From an uncultured Caulobacterales bacterium (lineage in GTDB: Bacteria; Pseudomonadota; Alphaproteobacteria; Caulobacterales; Caulobacteraceae): a DNA stretch of 44,758 nucleotides. Both the position numbers and the translations under genes were made by a program. The stretch is from contig CAILTK010000087.1 in the NCBI GenBank assembly GCA_903837135.1, positions 1-44,758 on the forward strand. Reading direction: 5' to 3'. The notes under the pieces were generated by a model. That model was not told the origin of the DNA. It saw nothing but the letters and a program-made list of their open reading frames with translations, and did not search any database. Positions 1-8,198 of the stretch are shown here, one piece after another (position 1 is the first letter of the stretch; the number at the start of each line of letters is the position of its first letter).

Positions 1-190
1 CGTACGGATTGATCAGGAACTGGTGCTCCGGCCCCGGGATGCGGGCGGAGATGTGGGTGAAGATCATGTCGTCCCAGCCGTAGAGAGCGACCAGCCGGTA
101 GAGCGCGGCCAGTTCGACCCGCACCTTCCATTCCTCGTCACTCGCCTTGCCCTTGAGCGAGGCGGCGCCCACCGGCGATCCGTCAGCCAT
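1..190 (-). CDS. Class II aldolase/adducin family protein (N-terminal part, cut by window edge)
   Basis: Only the first 63 codons lie in the window; the gene runs off the left edge. The visible protein begins MADGSPVGAASLKGKAS and continues with a helix and the block LYGWDDMIFTHISARIPG, followed by HQFLINPY. This Asn/Thr-His-Ile-Ser-x-Arg block is typical of the class II aldolase/adducin fold, whose members use a metal held by histidines to cleave or decarboxylate hydroxylated substrates. The catalytic histidine cluster would lie beyond the edge, so the reaction cannot be judged. The start is the ATG at 190, preceded by an AAGGA-like ribosome site. It lies 147 bp downstream of the RidA-family gene on the same strand and is probably co-transcribed with it, which would put it under the operator at 937-954. 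Family assignment is firm; substrate is unknown. Confidence 0.85.
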   Translation of the reverse strand, partial: MADGSPVGAASLKGKASDEEWKVRVELAALYRLVALYGWDDMIFTHISARIPGPEHQFLINPY

Positions 191-232
191 CGTGTGTTCC
201 TTTTTCACGTGAGGTCTTCGCCGCTGGAGCAA

Positions 233-264
233 TCCGCCCTTAGGCGGAATCGCTTACGGGCGGA
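233..264. repeat. Inverted repeat between RidA-family and aldolase genes
   Basis: TCCGCCC (233-239) is repeated in inverted form as GGGCGGA (258-264) with an 18-nt loop. It falls in the 147-bp gap between the two minus-strand genes. It could be a weak processing or attenuation hairpin or a regulator site for the aldolase gene. No T-run follows on the minus strand, so it is not a clear terminator. Confidence 0.3.
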
Positions 265-337
265 TAATTTGCTCTGGAGTCTGAAGTTTAGAGCGCCGTT
301 GGAGCGAAAGCCGGTTCCCACTTTTCGCGCGGCGCTC

Positions 338-841
338 TTAGCGGACAGCGACGATCATCTCGATCTCGACCGCGATCTGACCCGGCAGCGATCCCATCCC
401 GACCGCCGACCGCGCGTGCGCGCCAATCTCCGGGCCGAAAACCTCGATCAGCAGGTCCGAACAGCCATTGATGACCATCGGGTGGGCGCTGAAGTCCGGC
501 GCAGCGTTGACCATGCCCAGCACCTTGATCACCTTTCGGACGCGGTTGAGCGAGCCGACGGCGTCTTCGAGGGCGCTGAAGAGATTGAGCGTCGTCAACC
601 GAGCGGCGGCGTAGCCCTGCTCCACGGAGAGGTCGGCGCCGACCTTGCCTCTGTGAACAAGGCCCTGGGGCCCGATCGGGCCCTGGCCGGACAGATATAC
701 GAGCTCGCCCTCAATCACCGCCGGAAGGAAGTTGGCCACCGGCGGGCGCGTCGGCGGCAGGCTCAACCCCAGCCGGGAAAGCGCGGCGTAGGGCGCACCG
801 TCGCGGACGGTGTCGGCGCCATTTATGGGCGTCATGCTCAT
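338..841 (-). CDS. RidA/YjgF/UK114 family protein
   Basis: This 167-residue protein belongs to the RidA superfamily. Known members hydrolyse reactive enamine/imine intermediates or act as deaminases on related compounds. The arginine that binds the substrate carboxylate in RidA aligns with R144 in the ARSAVG motif, and the VYLSGQGPI strand near residues 48-56 is also typical. It is longer than canonical RidA (about 130 residues), with an N-terminal extension of about 35 residues, as in a recognised RidA subgroup. The ATG at 841 follows a GAGGTG ribosome site; a second ATG lies two codons later. The 18-bp operator at 937-954 lies about 95 bp upstream, so the gene probably belongs to the TetR-controlled cluster. 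In that context it may remove an imine or enamine released during degradation of a nitrogenous compound, which is inference. Confidence 0.85.
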   Translation of the reverse strand: MSMTPINGADTVRDGAPYAALSRLGLSLPPTRPPVANFLPAVIEGELVYLSGQGPIGPQGLVHRGKVGADLSVEQGYAAARLTTLNLFSALEDAVGSLNRVRKVIKVLGMVNAAPDFSAHPMVINGCSDLLIEVFGPEIGAHARSAVGMGSLPGQIAVEIEMIVAVR

Positions 842-936
842 GGATCACCTCGTCGCGGGACCGTCTGCGCCGCGAAAGGTCAAGGAACCAAGCAGTCCAA
901 CCGTAGCGGCGTCCCGTAAATGCCGGCGGCGGCGGC

Positions 937-954
937 ATATAGCAATAACTATTT
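937..954. promoter_or_regulatory. Shared 18-bp operator, copy 1 (RidA-family/aldolase promoter)
   Basis: ATATAGC-AATA-ACTATTT is an inverted repeat with 7-bp arms and a 4-bp centre, nearly identical to the copies at 1837, 5522 and 6834. It overlaps the stop codon of the TetR gene and lies upstream of the minus-strand RidA-family gene. A -35-like TTGCTC (minus strand, 968-973) lies inside the end of tetR. The repressor would overlap the -10 region. Confidence 0.7.
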
Positions 955-1627
955 ATAGATCGTCATCGAGCAATGCGCGATCCATCATGCGGGCGGCTTC
1001 ACGAAACAGGACGTCGTGGGGAAGGCGGTCTTCCTCCATCGCGAGTTCATCGACCATCCAGCCGAACTCCGAGCGGATGCGCAGCCGCTGCCAGAGCAGT
1101 TGGGGGTCCATGTCCGGCAGCATCTTGCTGTAGAACTGGAAAATCCTGTCGGTATTCATCCGTTGCGATTCGAGGCGGACGTGGGTCAGGTTGGGCAGCG
1201 CCTTCAGCGCCCGCATGGTCCAAATGGCGCCTGGTTCGGTTGCGACGATTTCCGCCGCGATCCTAAACCACTCCGCCAACGCCTCGGTCCGCTGAGAGCC
1301 TTCCGCCCACGAGCCGCCCTGGAACAACCAGACTGCGTAGGCGTCGTTTTGGCGCTTCAGGAGGCGGCGCGCCAGAACCTCCAGGACTTCATATTTGTCG
1401 TTGAAATAGCGATAGAACGCTGGCGGCGTCATGTTCACGCGCGCGCAGATGGCGTTCGTGGTCAGCCGTTCGAAGCCGACGTCCGCCAGGATTTCACCGG
1501 CGGCGCGCACCAGCTTTTCATAGGTTTCGAGCGGCTTTCCCGCCAGCGGAGGCGCCTTGCGCGGCGGCGTGATCTGCTCGGCGACATCGGCTGATTTTGT
1601 CTTTCGAGCGGGTTTGGCGGCGGCCAT
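953..1627 (-). CDS. TetR family transcriptional regulator (likely cluster repressor)
   Basis: This 224-residue protein has a TetR-type DNA-binding domain at about residues 33-85 (AAGEILADVGFERLTTNAIC, then MTPPAFYRYFNDKYEVLEVL). A lysine/alanine-rich tail of about 30 residues precedes it. The C-terminal half is a helical ligand-binding domain without recognisable specificity. The gene sits between two copies of the 18-bp repeat, one overlapping its stop codon and one in the divergent region 210 bp ahead of its start. It is the only regulator inside the catabolic cluster. I infer that it represses the cluster and is released by a substrate or intermediate. The start is the ATG at 1627. The second TetR at 13451 is a less likely owner of these sites because it has its own palindrome. 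Confidence 0.88.
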   Translation of the reverse strand: MAAAKPARKTKSADVAEQITPPRKAPPLAGKPLETYEKLVRAAGEILADVGFERLTTNAICARVNMTPPAFYRYFNDKYEVLEVLARRLLKRQNDAYAVWLFQGGSWAEGSQRTEALAEWFRIAAEIVATEPGAIWTMRALKALPNLTHVRLESQRMNTDRIFQFYSKMLPDMDPQLLWQRLRIRSEFGWMVDELAMEEDRLPHDVLFREAARMMDRALLDDDL

Positions 1628-1836
1628 GCGGCGAAGTCACTCTGAAGGAAGAGGGTGGGGCGCACGCTAGTCCGTGGCGCCAGTCCCTTCAAGCAAGCCT
1701 GGGTCCGCGTTGAATTGGTCGAGGCTTGTGGTCCAGACGACTCGGAGGGTGATCGCCGTACGCCTTGGGCGATGCTCCCGCGGTGCGCGGCCGCCTGGGT
1801 CGCCAGGCAACGCAAAAAGCGTTGACACCGCCAAAC

Positions 1837-1854
1837 ATGTAGTAATTGCTATAC
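1837..1854. promoter_or_regulatory. Shared 18-bp operator, copy 2 (first MFS promoter)
   Basis: ATGTAGT-AATT-GCTATAC on the plus strand; its reverse complement gives GTATAGC-AATT-ACTACAT, matching the cluster motif. A perfect -35 hexamer, TTGACA, lies at 1822-1827, nine bases before the operator, so the repeat covers the -10 region. It governs the MFS gene starting at 1897 and could also influence the divergent tetR gene 210 bp away. Confidence 0.72.
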
Positions 1855-1896
1855 CGATGCGCTCGAATATCCCGCCTGTCCGCGAAAGCCGGGTCC

Positions 1897-3150
1897 ATGC
1901 ACACGGGCTTTGAGAGAGAAGCAGGCGTCGACGGCGTCATCCCGTGGATCGGAAGCCGGCCCACCCCACTGCAAATCGGCGCTTTGCTCCTTATCGGCGT
2001 CGTCGGCATGCTGATTTGCGGCGTCCAGCCTGTGGTTCTGGGCGCGCTCCTGAATGAACACCGGCTCAATGCGAGTCAGCTCGGCTGGGGAACGGCGGCG
2101 GAATTTCTCACCCTGGGTATCGCCATTTCGGCGGCGGGGATATTCCTAACAACGCGAAACATGAGGGCGAAGCTGGCCATCGCCGCCGCACTGGCGATCG
2201 TGGCCGACGTCGCGGTGCATGGTCAAAGCGGTCTTGCCGTTATCGTCAATCGCGCCGTGTGCGGCGCCGCCGAAGGCGTCCTGGTCTGGTGCACGACCTG
2301 TATGATCGCGCGGTCTTCGGCGCCTGCGCGCTGGGCCGGCGTGTTCCTGACCCTGCAGGGCGTTTCCCAGCTGCTGTTCGCCGCCGCCGCGCCGGTCACG
2401 ATCATGCCTGCGCTGGGAGCCGATGGCGGGTTCTACGCGCTGGCGGGGACCGCGGCGCTTGCTCTTGCCGCCGTGGTGGCGGTTCCCGATCGGATGGCGG
2501 ACCTGCCCAAACCCGCCGCTTCAACGGGAGGGGCCGCCGGCGCCTGCACACCTGCGGCGATCGCCAGTTTGCTCTCCATCTTCCTGATCGCCGCCTTCTC
2601 CATCGGCCTTTACGCCTATCTCGCTCCGCTCGCGGCCCAGGCGCACATCGGCGGCCAGGGGCTGGGGCTGATTGTTTCGATTTCGTTGGCCACCTCCATC
2701 CTGGGCTCCGCCCTGGCGGCGGCCGTGGCTTATCGGGTCACCTACTTCGCCGTGTTCGTGGTCTGCCTGGTGGTGAACGCGGCGACCCTTGCGGTGCTGG
2801 CGTTCCTCCCCGGTCTCCTCGTCTTCGCCGTGGCGGCGGGCGTGTTCGGGTTCTTCTGGCTCTTCTTTCTGCCGTTTCAGCTCCCCTTCGCAATCGAGAG
2901 CGATCCGACCCGGCGCATCGCGGTGATCGTCCCTGGGGCCCAGCTTCTTGGCGGCTCAGCCGGCCCGCTCTTCTGTTCCTTCTTCGTCAACGACGGCGAA
3001 TCCCGCGGCGCCCTCTGGGTTTGTGGCGCGTGTTTTGTCGTGGCGTTTGCGATCTCGGTGGTTCTGCATTTCCGGCCGAGCCCCCGAACCCGGCTGCCCG
3101 AGGCCGCCCGCCGGAGGCGAGGTGGATTCCGGCGCGGCGACGCCGACTAG
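1897..3150 (+). CDS. MFS transporter, paralog 1 of the cluster
   Basis: This 417-residue, highly hydrophobic protein has about twelve predicted membrane segments and is an inner-membrane major facilitator superfamily carrier. It is a clear paralog of the transporter at 5592. Both share GVQPxxLGAL near the first helix, NEHRL/DEHRL after it, the RWAGVFL motif in the middle and the SDPTRR/VDPTRR loop with VPG late in the protein. The ATG at 1897 is chosen because it precedes the first hydrophobic segment by a normal tail; an upstream in-frame TTG at 1846 lies inside the operator. The stop codon interlocks with that of the convergent amidohydrolase gene on one CTAG (3147-3150). The substrate is unknown; the operator upstream suggests it imports the cluster's substrate or exports a product. 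Confidence 0.85.
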   Translation: MHTGFEREAGVDGVIPWIGSRPTPLQIGALLLIGVVGMLICGVQPVVLGALLNEHRLNASQLGWGTAAEFLTLGIAISAAGIFLTTRNMRAKLAIAAALAIVADVAVHGQSGLAVIVNRAVCGAAEGVLVWCTTCMIARSSAPARWAGVFLTLQGVSQLLFAAAAPVTIMPALGADGGFYALAGTAALALAAVVAVPDRMADLPKPAASTGGAAGACTPAAIASLLSIFLIAAFSIGLYAYLAPLAAQAHIGGQGLGLIVSISLATSILGSALAAAVAYRVTYFAVFVVCLVVNAATLAVLAFLPGLLVFAVAAGVFGFFWLFFLPFQLPFAIESDPTRRIAVIVPGAQLLGGSAGPLFCSFFVNDGESRGALWVCGACFVVAFAISVVLHFRPSPRTRLPEAARRRRGGFRRGDAD

Positions 3151-5363
3151 TTCGAATCCGATCCCGCGAGAAATCTGTTCAACACGTTTTCAAGCACGGT
3201 CGAAACGGGCCCTTGAGGCTGTCGATCACGCCAGAGGCTGCCGCAAAACGTTATCGACCCCGCCGCGAAGACCGCGCCGCCGCCCGGCATGGCCGTGTAG
3301 GTCATATCGCCGCGGACCAACTCCTGCGCCGGAACGCCAACCAGGCTCAGCGATTCCGTCAGCATGTCCTCCGGCGCAACGCTAAAGGTCGCCGGCAGGC
3401 CCTCGGAGACCGCCAGCACCACAGCGGAGTCTGGAGAACCGAGCGCCCGATCCATCCGGTCGAGCTCAAATCCCGCCGCGCCGCCGGCGCTTAGGCCGTA
3501 GTCGCCGAGAATGTCGCCTTCGACGCCCTCGAATATCCAGGCCCACGACCCTGTGACCGAGGCCTCCGTCCGCCGAAAGTGACCCGCGTCGAAGGGGCCT
3601 TGGGCGCTGAACCCGACACCGGTCAGGCTTTGCGGAAAGCGGCCGTTTCGCCGCCAGAGGCCGCCGAGCTGACCGTCCAGGGCGTGAAAATACTCCCCGG
3701 TTTCCGCGGCCCAAAGGCGGATGCCGCCTTCGGCCCGCCGGACCTCGATCAGGTCAGGCCGCGCCTTATCCCTGGCGATGCGCCAGTAGAAGCCGTTGGC
3801 CCCGAGATAGGCGAGATTTCCGCCGCCGCCGATGTAGGCCCGCAGCGCGTCGAGCGTGCCCTCGGTGTGATACTCCGGATGTGTACCGGTGATCACCGCC
3901 GCATAGTCCCTGATCAGGTCGACCCCCTCGTCGTCCAGATCCTCGTCGGTCACCACATCGAAGGCGTAGCCTTTGGCCTCCAGCCAAGCGAGAAGATGGG
4001 TATCGGCCGGATAATGCCTGACCCCGGAGCCCTTCGGATCGTCGGCGAAGACGAAGCCGGGTCGCATCGTCAGGATCGGTCGCAGCCGCGTGCTGAAGGC
4101 GACGCCCGACCCATCCGCGTGCCAATTGTAGGTGCTGCGACCGTAGGAGCCATAGTCACGGCCGTTGTACGGGGAGGCCCCCCACCGCGCGCAGCGGGCC
4201 TGGGCCGCCGGGCTCCGATTGCTGAAGAAGCAGTTGGCGTAAGCCATGTAGGTGTAGGTCGGCGCGAGAAACACGAGCCTTGCCTTCGGCCCGCGCCGCT
4301 TCGGCAGCACATAGAAGGGCAGGTAGTCTTCGCCGGCCTCGCAGGTCAGGTGCAGGGCGTACGCGCCGCTCTTGAGCTCGTCGGGAACGTCGAAGGTGAA
4401 GCTTTCGCGCCAACCGAAGTCGCCGACATCGTCGGCGTGGAAGTGAATGGCTGCATACTGGTCCGGCGCATGGCGCCAGCACATCTCTCGCCCGGTCCAG
4501 GTCGAGCCGACGACCGCTCGCGTCGGGTCATTGACGGTCCGCCCCGGGCGCGCCTGGGGACCCACGCCGGCGACAATCGTCGAGCCGATGAATTGAGAGA
4601 AATCCCAGGCCGCGACAGGGGCGAGCCCGATCGATGCTTCGGCCCAATCGGGCTTGTCAGCGCAGCCGGTCAAAAGGGCCGGCGCTTCCAGCTTTCCTGT
4701 GAAGCAATTGCGGGGCTGACTCGGACTCGCCGCGAGAGAGAGGCGCCCTCCGCTGGGGCATTCGGCCGGCCCTGGCCAAACTGCGTCGCTGAGAGCGCCG
4801 ACCCCGCCCGGCGGCTGCACGCCGACCGTGATTCGACGGCCCAGGGGGTCAAGACTCAGCCACACGCGGATCCACTCGCCGGGCCGCCAGCCGAAGGGCG
4901 TCTCGACGCTCATCTCGAGGGCTTTGGTCGTCAGCTCGCCCCGCACGCCGCTCGGCGTGACCGAGATTTTGACCGACGCCGCCTGCGCCTGGTGGAGGAG
5001 GATCGTCGCTTCACGCTCGATGTCGCAGTTGGTCCAGCATAGGACGGTCCAGGTGTGCGGCGAGGCGGGATCGAGTCGCGGAGCCTCGTCGATCTCGACA
5101 GAGGATCCGAGCGGGGGCTCCTGATTTCGCCCCTCCACCCCCCGCGCAAAAATGCGCCCCAGATCCTCGAACTGAAGGCCAAGACCTGCTGGATTTGGAT
5201 CTCCCGAAATTACCCGAACCAGCTTTACGTCAAAGCGGTGGCTAGAGGTGCTGACAAAGGCGCCGAGACGGCCGCCCGAGCGTGCTGAGAAGCGATCGAG
5301 ATATCCGGTGATGGGAAACGCCTTGGTCTCGTGGACGGGCATTCTGAGCTTTGGGTTGATCAT
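3147..5363 (-). CDS. N,N-dimethylformamidase large (beta) subunit-like amidohydrolase
   Basis: This 738-residue protein resembles the DMFase large subunit along its length. An N-terminal lectin-like beta region (SGDPNPAGLG near 53-62; AAWDFSQFIG near 251-260) precedes a glutamine-amidotransferase-like C-terminal half. As I recall it, the Paracoccus DMFase iron site uses two tyrosines and a glutamate with a nearby histidine. The matching blocks are all present: TYTYMAYAN (369-377, with Y372 aligned), GRSTYNWHADG (408-418, Y412) and TGTHPEYHTE (492-501, H495 and E497). The enzyme hydrolyses the formamide C-N bond of DMF; this homolog may act on another amide. No DMFase small-subunit gene is visible nearby. 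Flanked by two paralogous MFS genes, with a shared operator in the divergent region. Homology is strong; substrate is inference. Confidence 0.85.
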   Translation of the reverse strand: MINPKLRMPVHETKAFPITGYLDRFSARSGGRLGAFVSTSSHRFDVKLVRVISGDPNPAGLGLQFEDLGRIFARGVEGRNQEPPLGSSVEIDEAPRLDPASPHTWTVLCWTNCDIEREATILLHQAQAASVKISVTPSGVRGELTTKALEMSVETPFGWRPGEWIRVWLSLDPLGRRITVGVQPPGGVGALSDAVWPGPAECPSGGRLSLAASPSQPRNCFTGKLEAPALLTGCADKPDWAEASIGLAPVAAWDFSQFIGSTIVAGVGPQARPGRTVNDPTRAVVGSTWTGREMCWRHAPDQYAAIHFHADDVGDFGWRESFTFDVPDELKSGAYALHLTCEAGEDYLPFYVLPKRRGPKARLVFLAPTYTYMAYANCFFSNRSPAAQARCARWGASPYNGRDYGSYGRSTYNWHADGSGVAFSTRLRPILTMRPGFVFADDPKGSGVRHYPADTHLLAWLEAKGYAFDVVTDEDLDDEGVDLIRDYAAVITGTHPEYHTEGTLDALRAYIGGGGNLAYLGANGFYWRIARDKARPDLIEVRRAEGGIRLWAAETGEYFHALDGQLGGLWRRNGRFPQSLTGVGFSAQGPFDAGHFRRTEASVTGSWAWIFEGVEGDILGDYGLSAGGAAGFELDRMDRALGSPDSAVVLAVSEGLPATFSVAPEDMLTESLSLVGVPAQELVRGDMTYTAMPGGGAVFAAGSITFCGSLWRDRQPQGPVSTVLENVLNRFLAGSDSN

Positions 5364-5505
5364 CGCGATGCATTCCTGGGCGTTGAAAGAGCCGTCTCGG
5401 CGTACCGGCGACCGCGAAGACGAGTTCGATCACCCATCGAAAAGTCGGTCCCCAGGTGAATGGTCTCCGCGTCCATGCGCCGACGCGCTCATACGCCCCA
5501 CAGAT

Positions 5506-5511
5506 TTGACA
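5506..5511 (+). promoter_or_regulatory. -35 hexamer of second MFS promoter
   Basis: A perfect TTGACA lies 10 bases before operator copy 3. With a 17-base spacer the -10 falls inside the operator (around 5529-5536), as expected for a repressor that blocks RNA polymerase. Confidence 0.55.
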
Positions 5512-5521
5512 TCGGGGAGAC

Positions 5522-5539
5522 AAATAGCAATAACTATAT
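5522..5539. promoter_or_regulatory. Shared 18-bp operator, copy 3 (second MFS / amidohydrolase divergent region)
   Basis: AAATAGC-AATA-ACTATAT shares the central eleven bases with copy 1. It overlaps the expected -10 of the promoter whose -35 is at 5506, and lies 53 bp before the MFS start at 5592. The divergent DMFase-like gene starts 158 bp on the other side and may be co-regulated. Confidence 0.75.
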
Positions 5540-5591
5540 ATGTGTTTCGGGGCCAGGTTCGCCCTCGACAGGCGGGCGGGTAAATCTGACG

Positions 5592-6767
5592 ATGGTGCAA
5601 AACACAGGGCGGTCGAATGTCGAGCCGACGTGGATCCAGGTTGCCGCCTTTCTGTTTGTCGGCGCCGTCGCGCTCCTGTTCGCAGGCGTGCAGCCGCTCC
5701 TGCTCGGCGCTCTTGTGGATGAGCACCGGCTGACGGCCGGCGCACTCGGTGAAGCCGCGACGGCTGAATTTTTCACGGTAGGGGTGGGTGTCGGGCTTGC
5801 CGGCGCGCTCTTCGCGCCGACCCATCTACGCTTCAAGGGCGGTGTGGCCGCCGTGGTGTTGATCGCCGCGAACCTGCTCGCTGCGCGTGAGAACGGGCTC
5901 GCGATCCTGTTCGATCGCGCGGTCGCCGGACTCGCAGAGGGCGGCATGGTTTGGCTGACCGCCTCGTTGATTTCGCGTACGGCCACGCCTACGCGATGGG
6001 CGGGCGTCTTTCTGGTGACGCAGGGCGCCGCACAATTCCTGCTGGCCGCGGTGTTGCCGGTCACAGCGATGAAGCATGGCGGCGCCGACGCCTGTTTTGT
6101 CGTGCTGGCCGCCGCCGCGGCTTTGGCTCTTGCCGCGACATTCGCCCTGCCGAATTCGTTGCCGCCGCTAGAAGAGAGTCATGAGCGCCACTCCGGCCCC
6201 TACGAGGCCGCCTCGCTTTGGTCTTTGGCCGCCGTCTTCTTCATCTTCGCCTTCTTCATCGGTCTCTTCGCCTATTTCGAGCCGTTCGCCCGCCAAGCCC
6301 ATCTATCGCTCGCGCAAACAGGCTTGGCGGTCTCGCTGGCGGTTGGCCTCTCCATCCTGGGATCGGGGGCGGCGGCTATTGTGGCCAAGCGTATCAGCTA
6401 TTTCGCCGCCGCCGTGGTCTGCTTGCCCATCAACCTGATCGTCCTCGCCGTCTTCGCAGCACAGCCGGCCGTCAACCTGTTCATCGCCGCGGCCGCAATC
6501 TTCGGGTTCTTTTGGGGCTTCTTCATGCCCTTCCAAGTCTCGCTGGTCATCGAGGTCGATCCGACGCGGCGATCCTCGGTCCTTGTGCCGGGAATACAAG
6601 CCTTAGGGGCCGCGGCCGGTCCCTTGATCTGCTCGGTTTTTGTTTCCGACCTCGACGCCCATGGCGCCCTCATAGCCATGGTGTTTTGCCTGCTGGTGTC
6701 GTGCGCCATCGGCATGGCCTTGCATTTGACCCGCGCGCGCCGCTCATCGTTTGTCCGCCAGGCCTGA
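5592..6767 (+). CDS. MFS transporter, paralog 2 of the cluster
   Basis: This 391-residue protein has about twelve membrane segments and is an inner-membrane MFS carrier. It is a paralog of the transporter at 1897, sharing AGVQPLLLGAL, DEHRL, TRWAGVFL, the VDPTRRSSVLVPG loop and FGFFWGFFMPFQ. The ATG at 5592 is chosen because the predicted promoter and operator lie just upstream; a reading frame opening earlier (5460) runs through the operator and cannot be the start. Two related carriers with matching control signals suggest uptake of one compound and export or uptake of a related one. Substrate specificity cannot be read from the sequence. Confidence 0.85.
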   Translation: MVQNTGRSNVEPTWIQVAAFLFVGAVALLFAGVQPLLLGALVDEHRLTAGALGEAATAEFFTVGVGVGLAGALFAPTHLRFKGGVAAVVLIAANLLAARENGLAILFDRAVAGLAEGGMVWLTASLISRTATPTRWAGVFLVTQGAAQFLLAAVLPVTAMKHGGADACFVVLAAAAALALAATFALPNSLPPLEESHERHSGPYEAASLWSLAAVFFIFAFFIGLFAYFEPFARQAHLSLAQTGLAVSLAVGLSILGSGAAAIVAKRISYFAAAVVCLPINLIVLAVFAAQPAVNLFIAAAAIFGFFWGFFMPFQVSLVIEVDPTRRSSVLVPGIQALGAAAGPLICSVFVSDLDAHGALIAMVFCLLVSCAIGMALHLTRARRSSFVRQA

Positions 6768-6833
6768 TCGGCCGCGCGACTTCGCGACGGGCCCATTCCG
6801 GTGCAATCCGAACGAGGGTTCGCAGTCCCAAAA

Positions 6834-6851
6834 ATATAGTATAAACTATAT
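6834..6851. promoter_or_regulatory. Shared 18-bp operator, copy 4 (P450 promoter)
   Basis: ATATAGT-ATAA-ACTATAT is the most symmetric copy: both 7-bp arms are perfect. A -35-like TTCGCA (6819-6824) lies nine bases before it, the same spacing as in copy 2. The P450 start at 6908 is 56 bp downstream. It probably controls P450 and the deacylase gene behind it. Confidence 0.75.
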
Positions 6852-6907
6852 CCCGGCGCTGCATCGTCTCGCCGCGGTTGCTCGATGGAGCCTGGAGTGA
6901 GGACGCA

Positions 6908-8131
6908 ATGAACGATGATCAGCCGCACGGACTGGCGCTGACCGCCCTGGATCCGGAATATCGGGCGGACCCCTATCCGCGGTTGAAACATCTGCGCGAG
7001 ACCTGCCCGGTCTACCGCGATCCCTATTTCGGGTCGGTGCAGCTGACGCGATACGACGATGTGCGCGCCGTGCTAAGCGATCGCAGTCTGTGGCGCGACC
7101 CACTCCGGGCCGACGAGACCTCCTTGGAGCGCCGCCAAATCCTGGCGGAGCTGGAGGCCTCCGGGCGGCCGCGCCAGCAGAGTATTTTGACCAGTGACGA
7201 CCCCGACCACGGCCGCATCCGTGGCCTTCTGACACCGGTGCTTTATCGACGTTTCTCCTTGTCGCGCGAGATGGTCGCCGCAGTGGTGGACAAGCACCTG
7301 AACGCTCTGGCTGGCCTCGACCGGTTCGATGTCGTCGAAAAGATCGCTACGCCGATTCCCATCGAGGTCGTCGCCCATCTGCTCGGCGTCGACGAAGACC
7401 GGCTCGACGAATTCAGGACCTGGTCGGAGGCCATTGTTCACACCTTCAATCCGGCGCGAACGACCGACCAGACCGCCGCTATGGAGGCTGGCTTCAGCGC
7501 GGCCGCCACCTATCTCGCCGGCTTGCTGGAGGATCGGCGCAGGGCCCCGCGGGAAGACCTGATCAGCGATCTGGCGGGGTTGCAGGCGTCCGGCGCCGAA
7601 TTGTCGGACGAGGAGATTCGCACAAATTGCCTGACGCTGTTGATCGCGGGAAACCTGACGACGACCGATGTCATCGGCAACGGGGTGAGGCTCTTTCTGA
7701 CCCACCCCACCGAACTCGCGAAGCTCAAGGCCAATCCCGACCTGGTCAACGCGGCGGTGGAGGAGATTCTTCGCTACGAGCCGCCGGTCGACGCGACCGC
7801 CCGCGTGGCCTCTCACGACCTGGAGATCGGCGGATGTCCCATCCGTAGCCGGGAGGCGATCACCCCGTTCATCCGGGCCGCCAACCGGGATCCCGCCGCG
7901 TTCGCTGCGCCCGACACATTCGACATAAGCCTCAAGCGGGCGCCGCACGTCGCCTTCGGCGGCGGGGCTCATATCTGCCTTGGAGCGCCCCTGGCCCGGA
8001 TGGAGGCGCAGGCCGTCTTTTCCAGTATTTTCAACCGTTTTCCCGATCTCGCCCTCGCCGAGGAAGCGGCCGACTGGCGCCCGCTGCCCTTCTTCAGGGG
8101 CCTGCAGCGGCTCCTGGTGCGCACGGCCTGA
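6908..8131 (+). CDS. Cytochrome P450
   Basis: This 407-residue soluble bacterial P450 would insert one oxygen atom into an organic substrate using electrons from a ferredoxin partner. The heme-binding motif FGGGAHICLGAPLAR carries the cysteine ligand at about C357. The ExxR pair is in EEILRYEPP (E285, R288), and the oxygen-activating I-helix reads LLIAGNLTTTDV (near 245-256). The ATG at 6908 follows GTGAGGA at suitable spacing. No ferredoxin or ferredoxin reductase gene is present in the window, so redox partners must be encoded elsewhere. The deacylase-type gene follows after 67 bp on the same strand. An N-dealkylation or hydroxylation step in breakdown of the cluster's substrate is plausible but unproven. 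Confidence 0.93.
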   Translation: MNDDQPHGLALTALDPEYRADPYPRLKHLRETCPVYRDPYFGSVQLTRYDDVRAVLSDRSLWRDPLRADETSLERRQILAELEASGRPRQQSILTSDDPDHGRIRGLLTPVLYRRFSLSREMVAAVVDKHLNALAGLDRFDVVEKIATPIPIEVVAHLLGVDEDRLDEFRTWSEAIVHTFNPARTTDQTAAMEAGFSAAATYLAGLLEDRRRAPREDLISDLAGLQASGAELSDEEIRTNCLTLLIAGNLTTTDVIGNGVRLFLTHPTELAKLKANPDLVNAAVEEILRYEPPVDATARVASHDLEIGGCPIRSREAITPFIRAANRDPAAFAAPDTFDISLKRAPHVAFGGGAHICLGAPLARMEAQAVFSSIFNRFPDLALAEEAADWRPLPFFRGLQRLLVRTA

Positions 8132-8198
8132 CACAAACAGCGAGGCTCGCAAGAGCCCTGAGCCGCCCGACCGGGCAGCCATAAGGTGGAGGTTTTTC

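Noticed and set aside
3579-5042. 487-codon open frame opposite the DMFase-like gene
   Set aside because: Shadow of a high-GC gene; no domain, Arg/Gly/Pro-rich, while the opposite strand encodes a clear enzyme.
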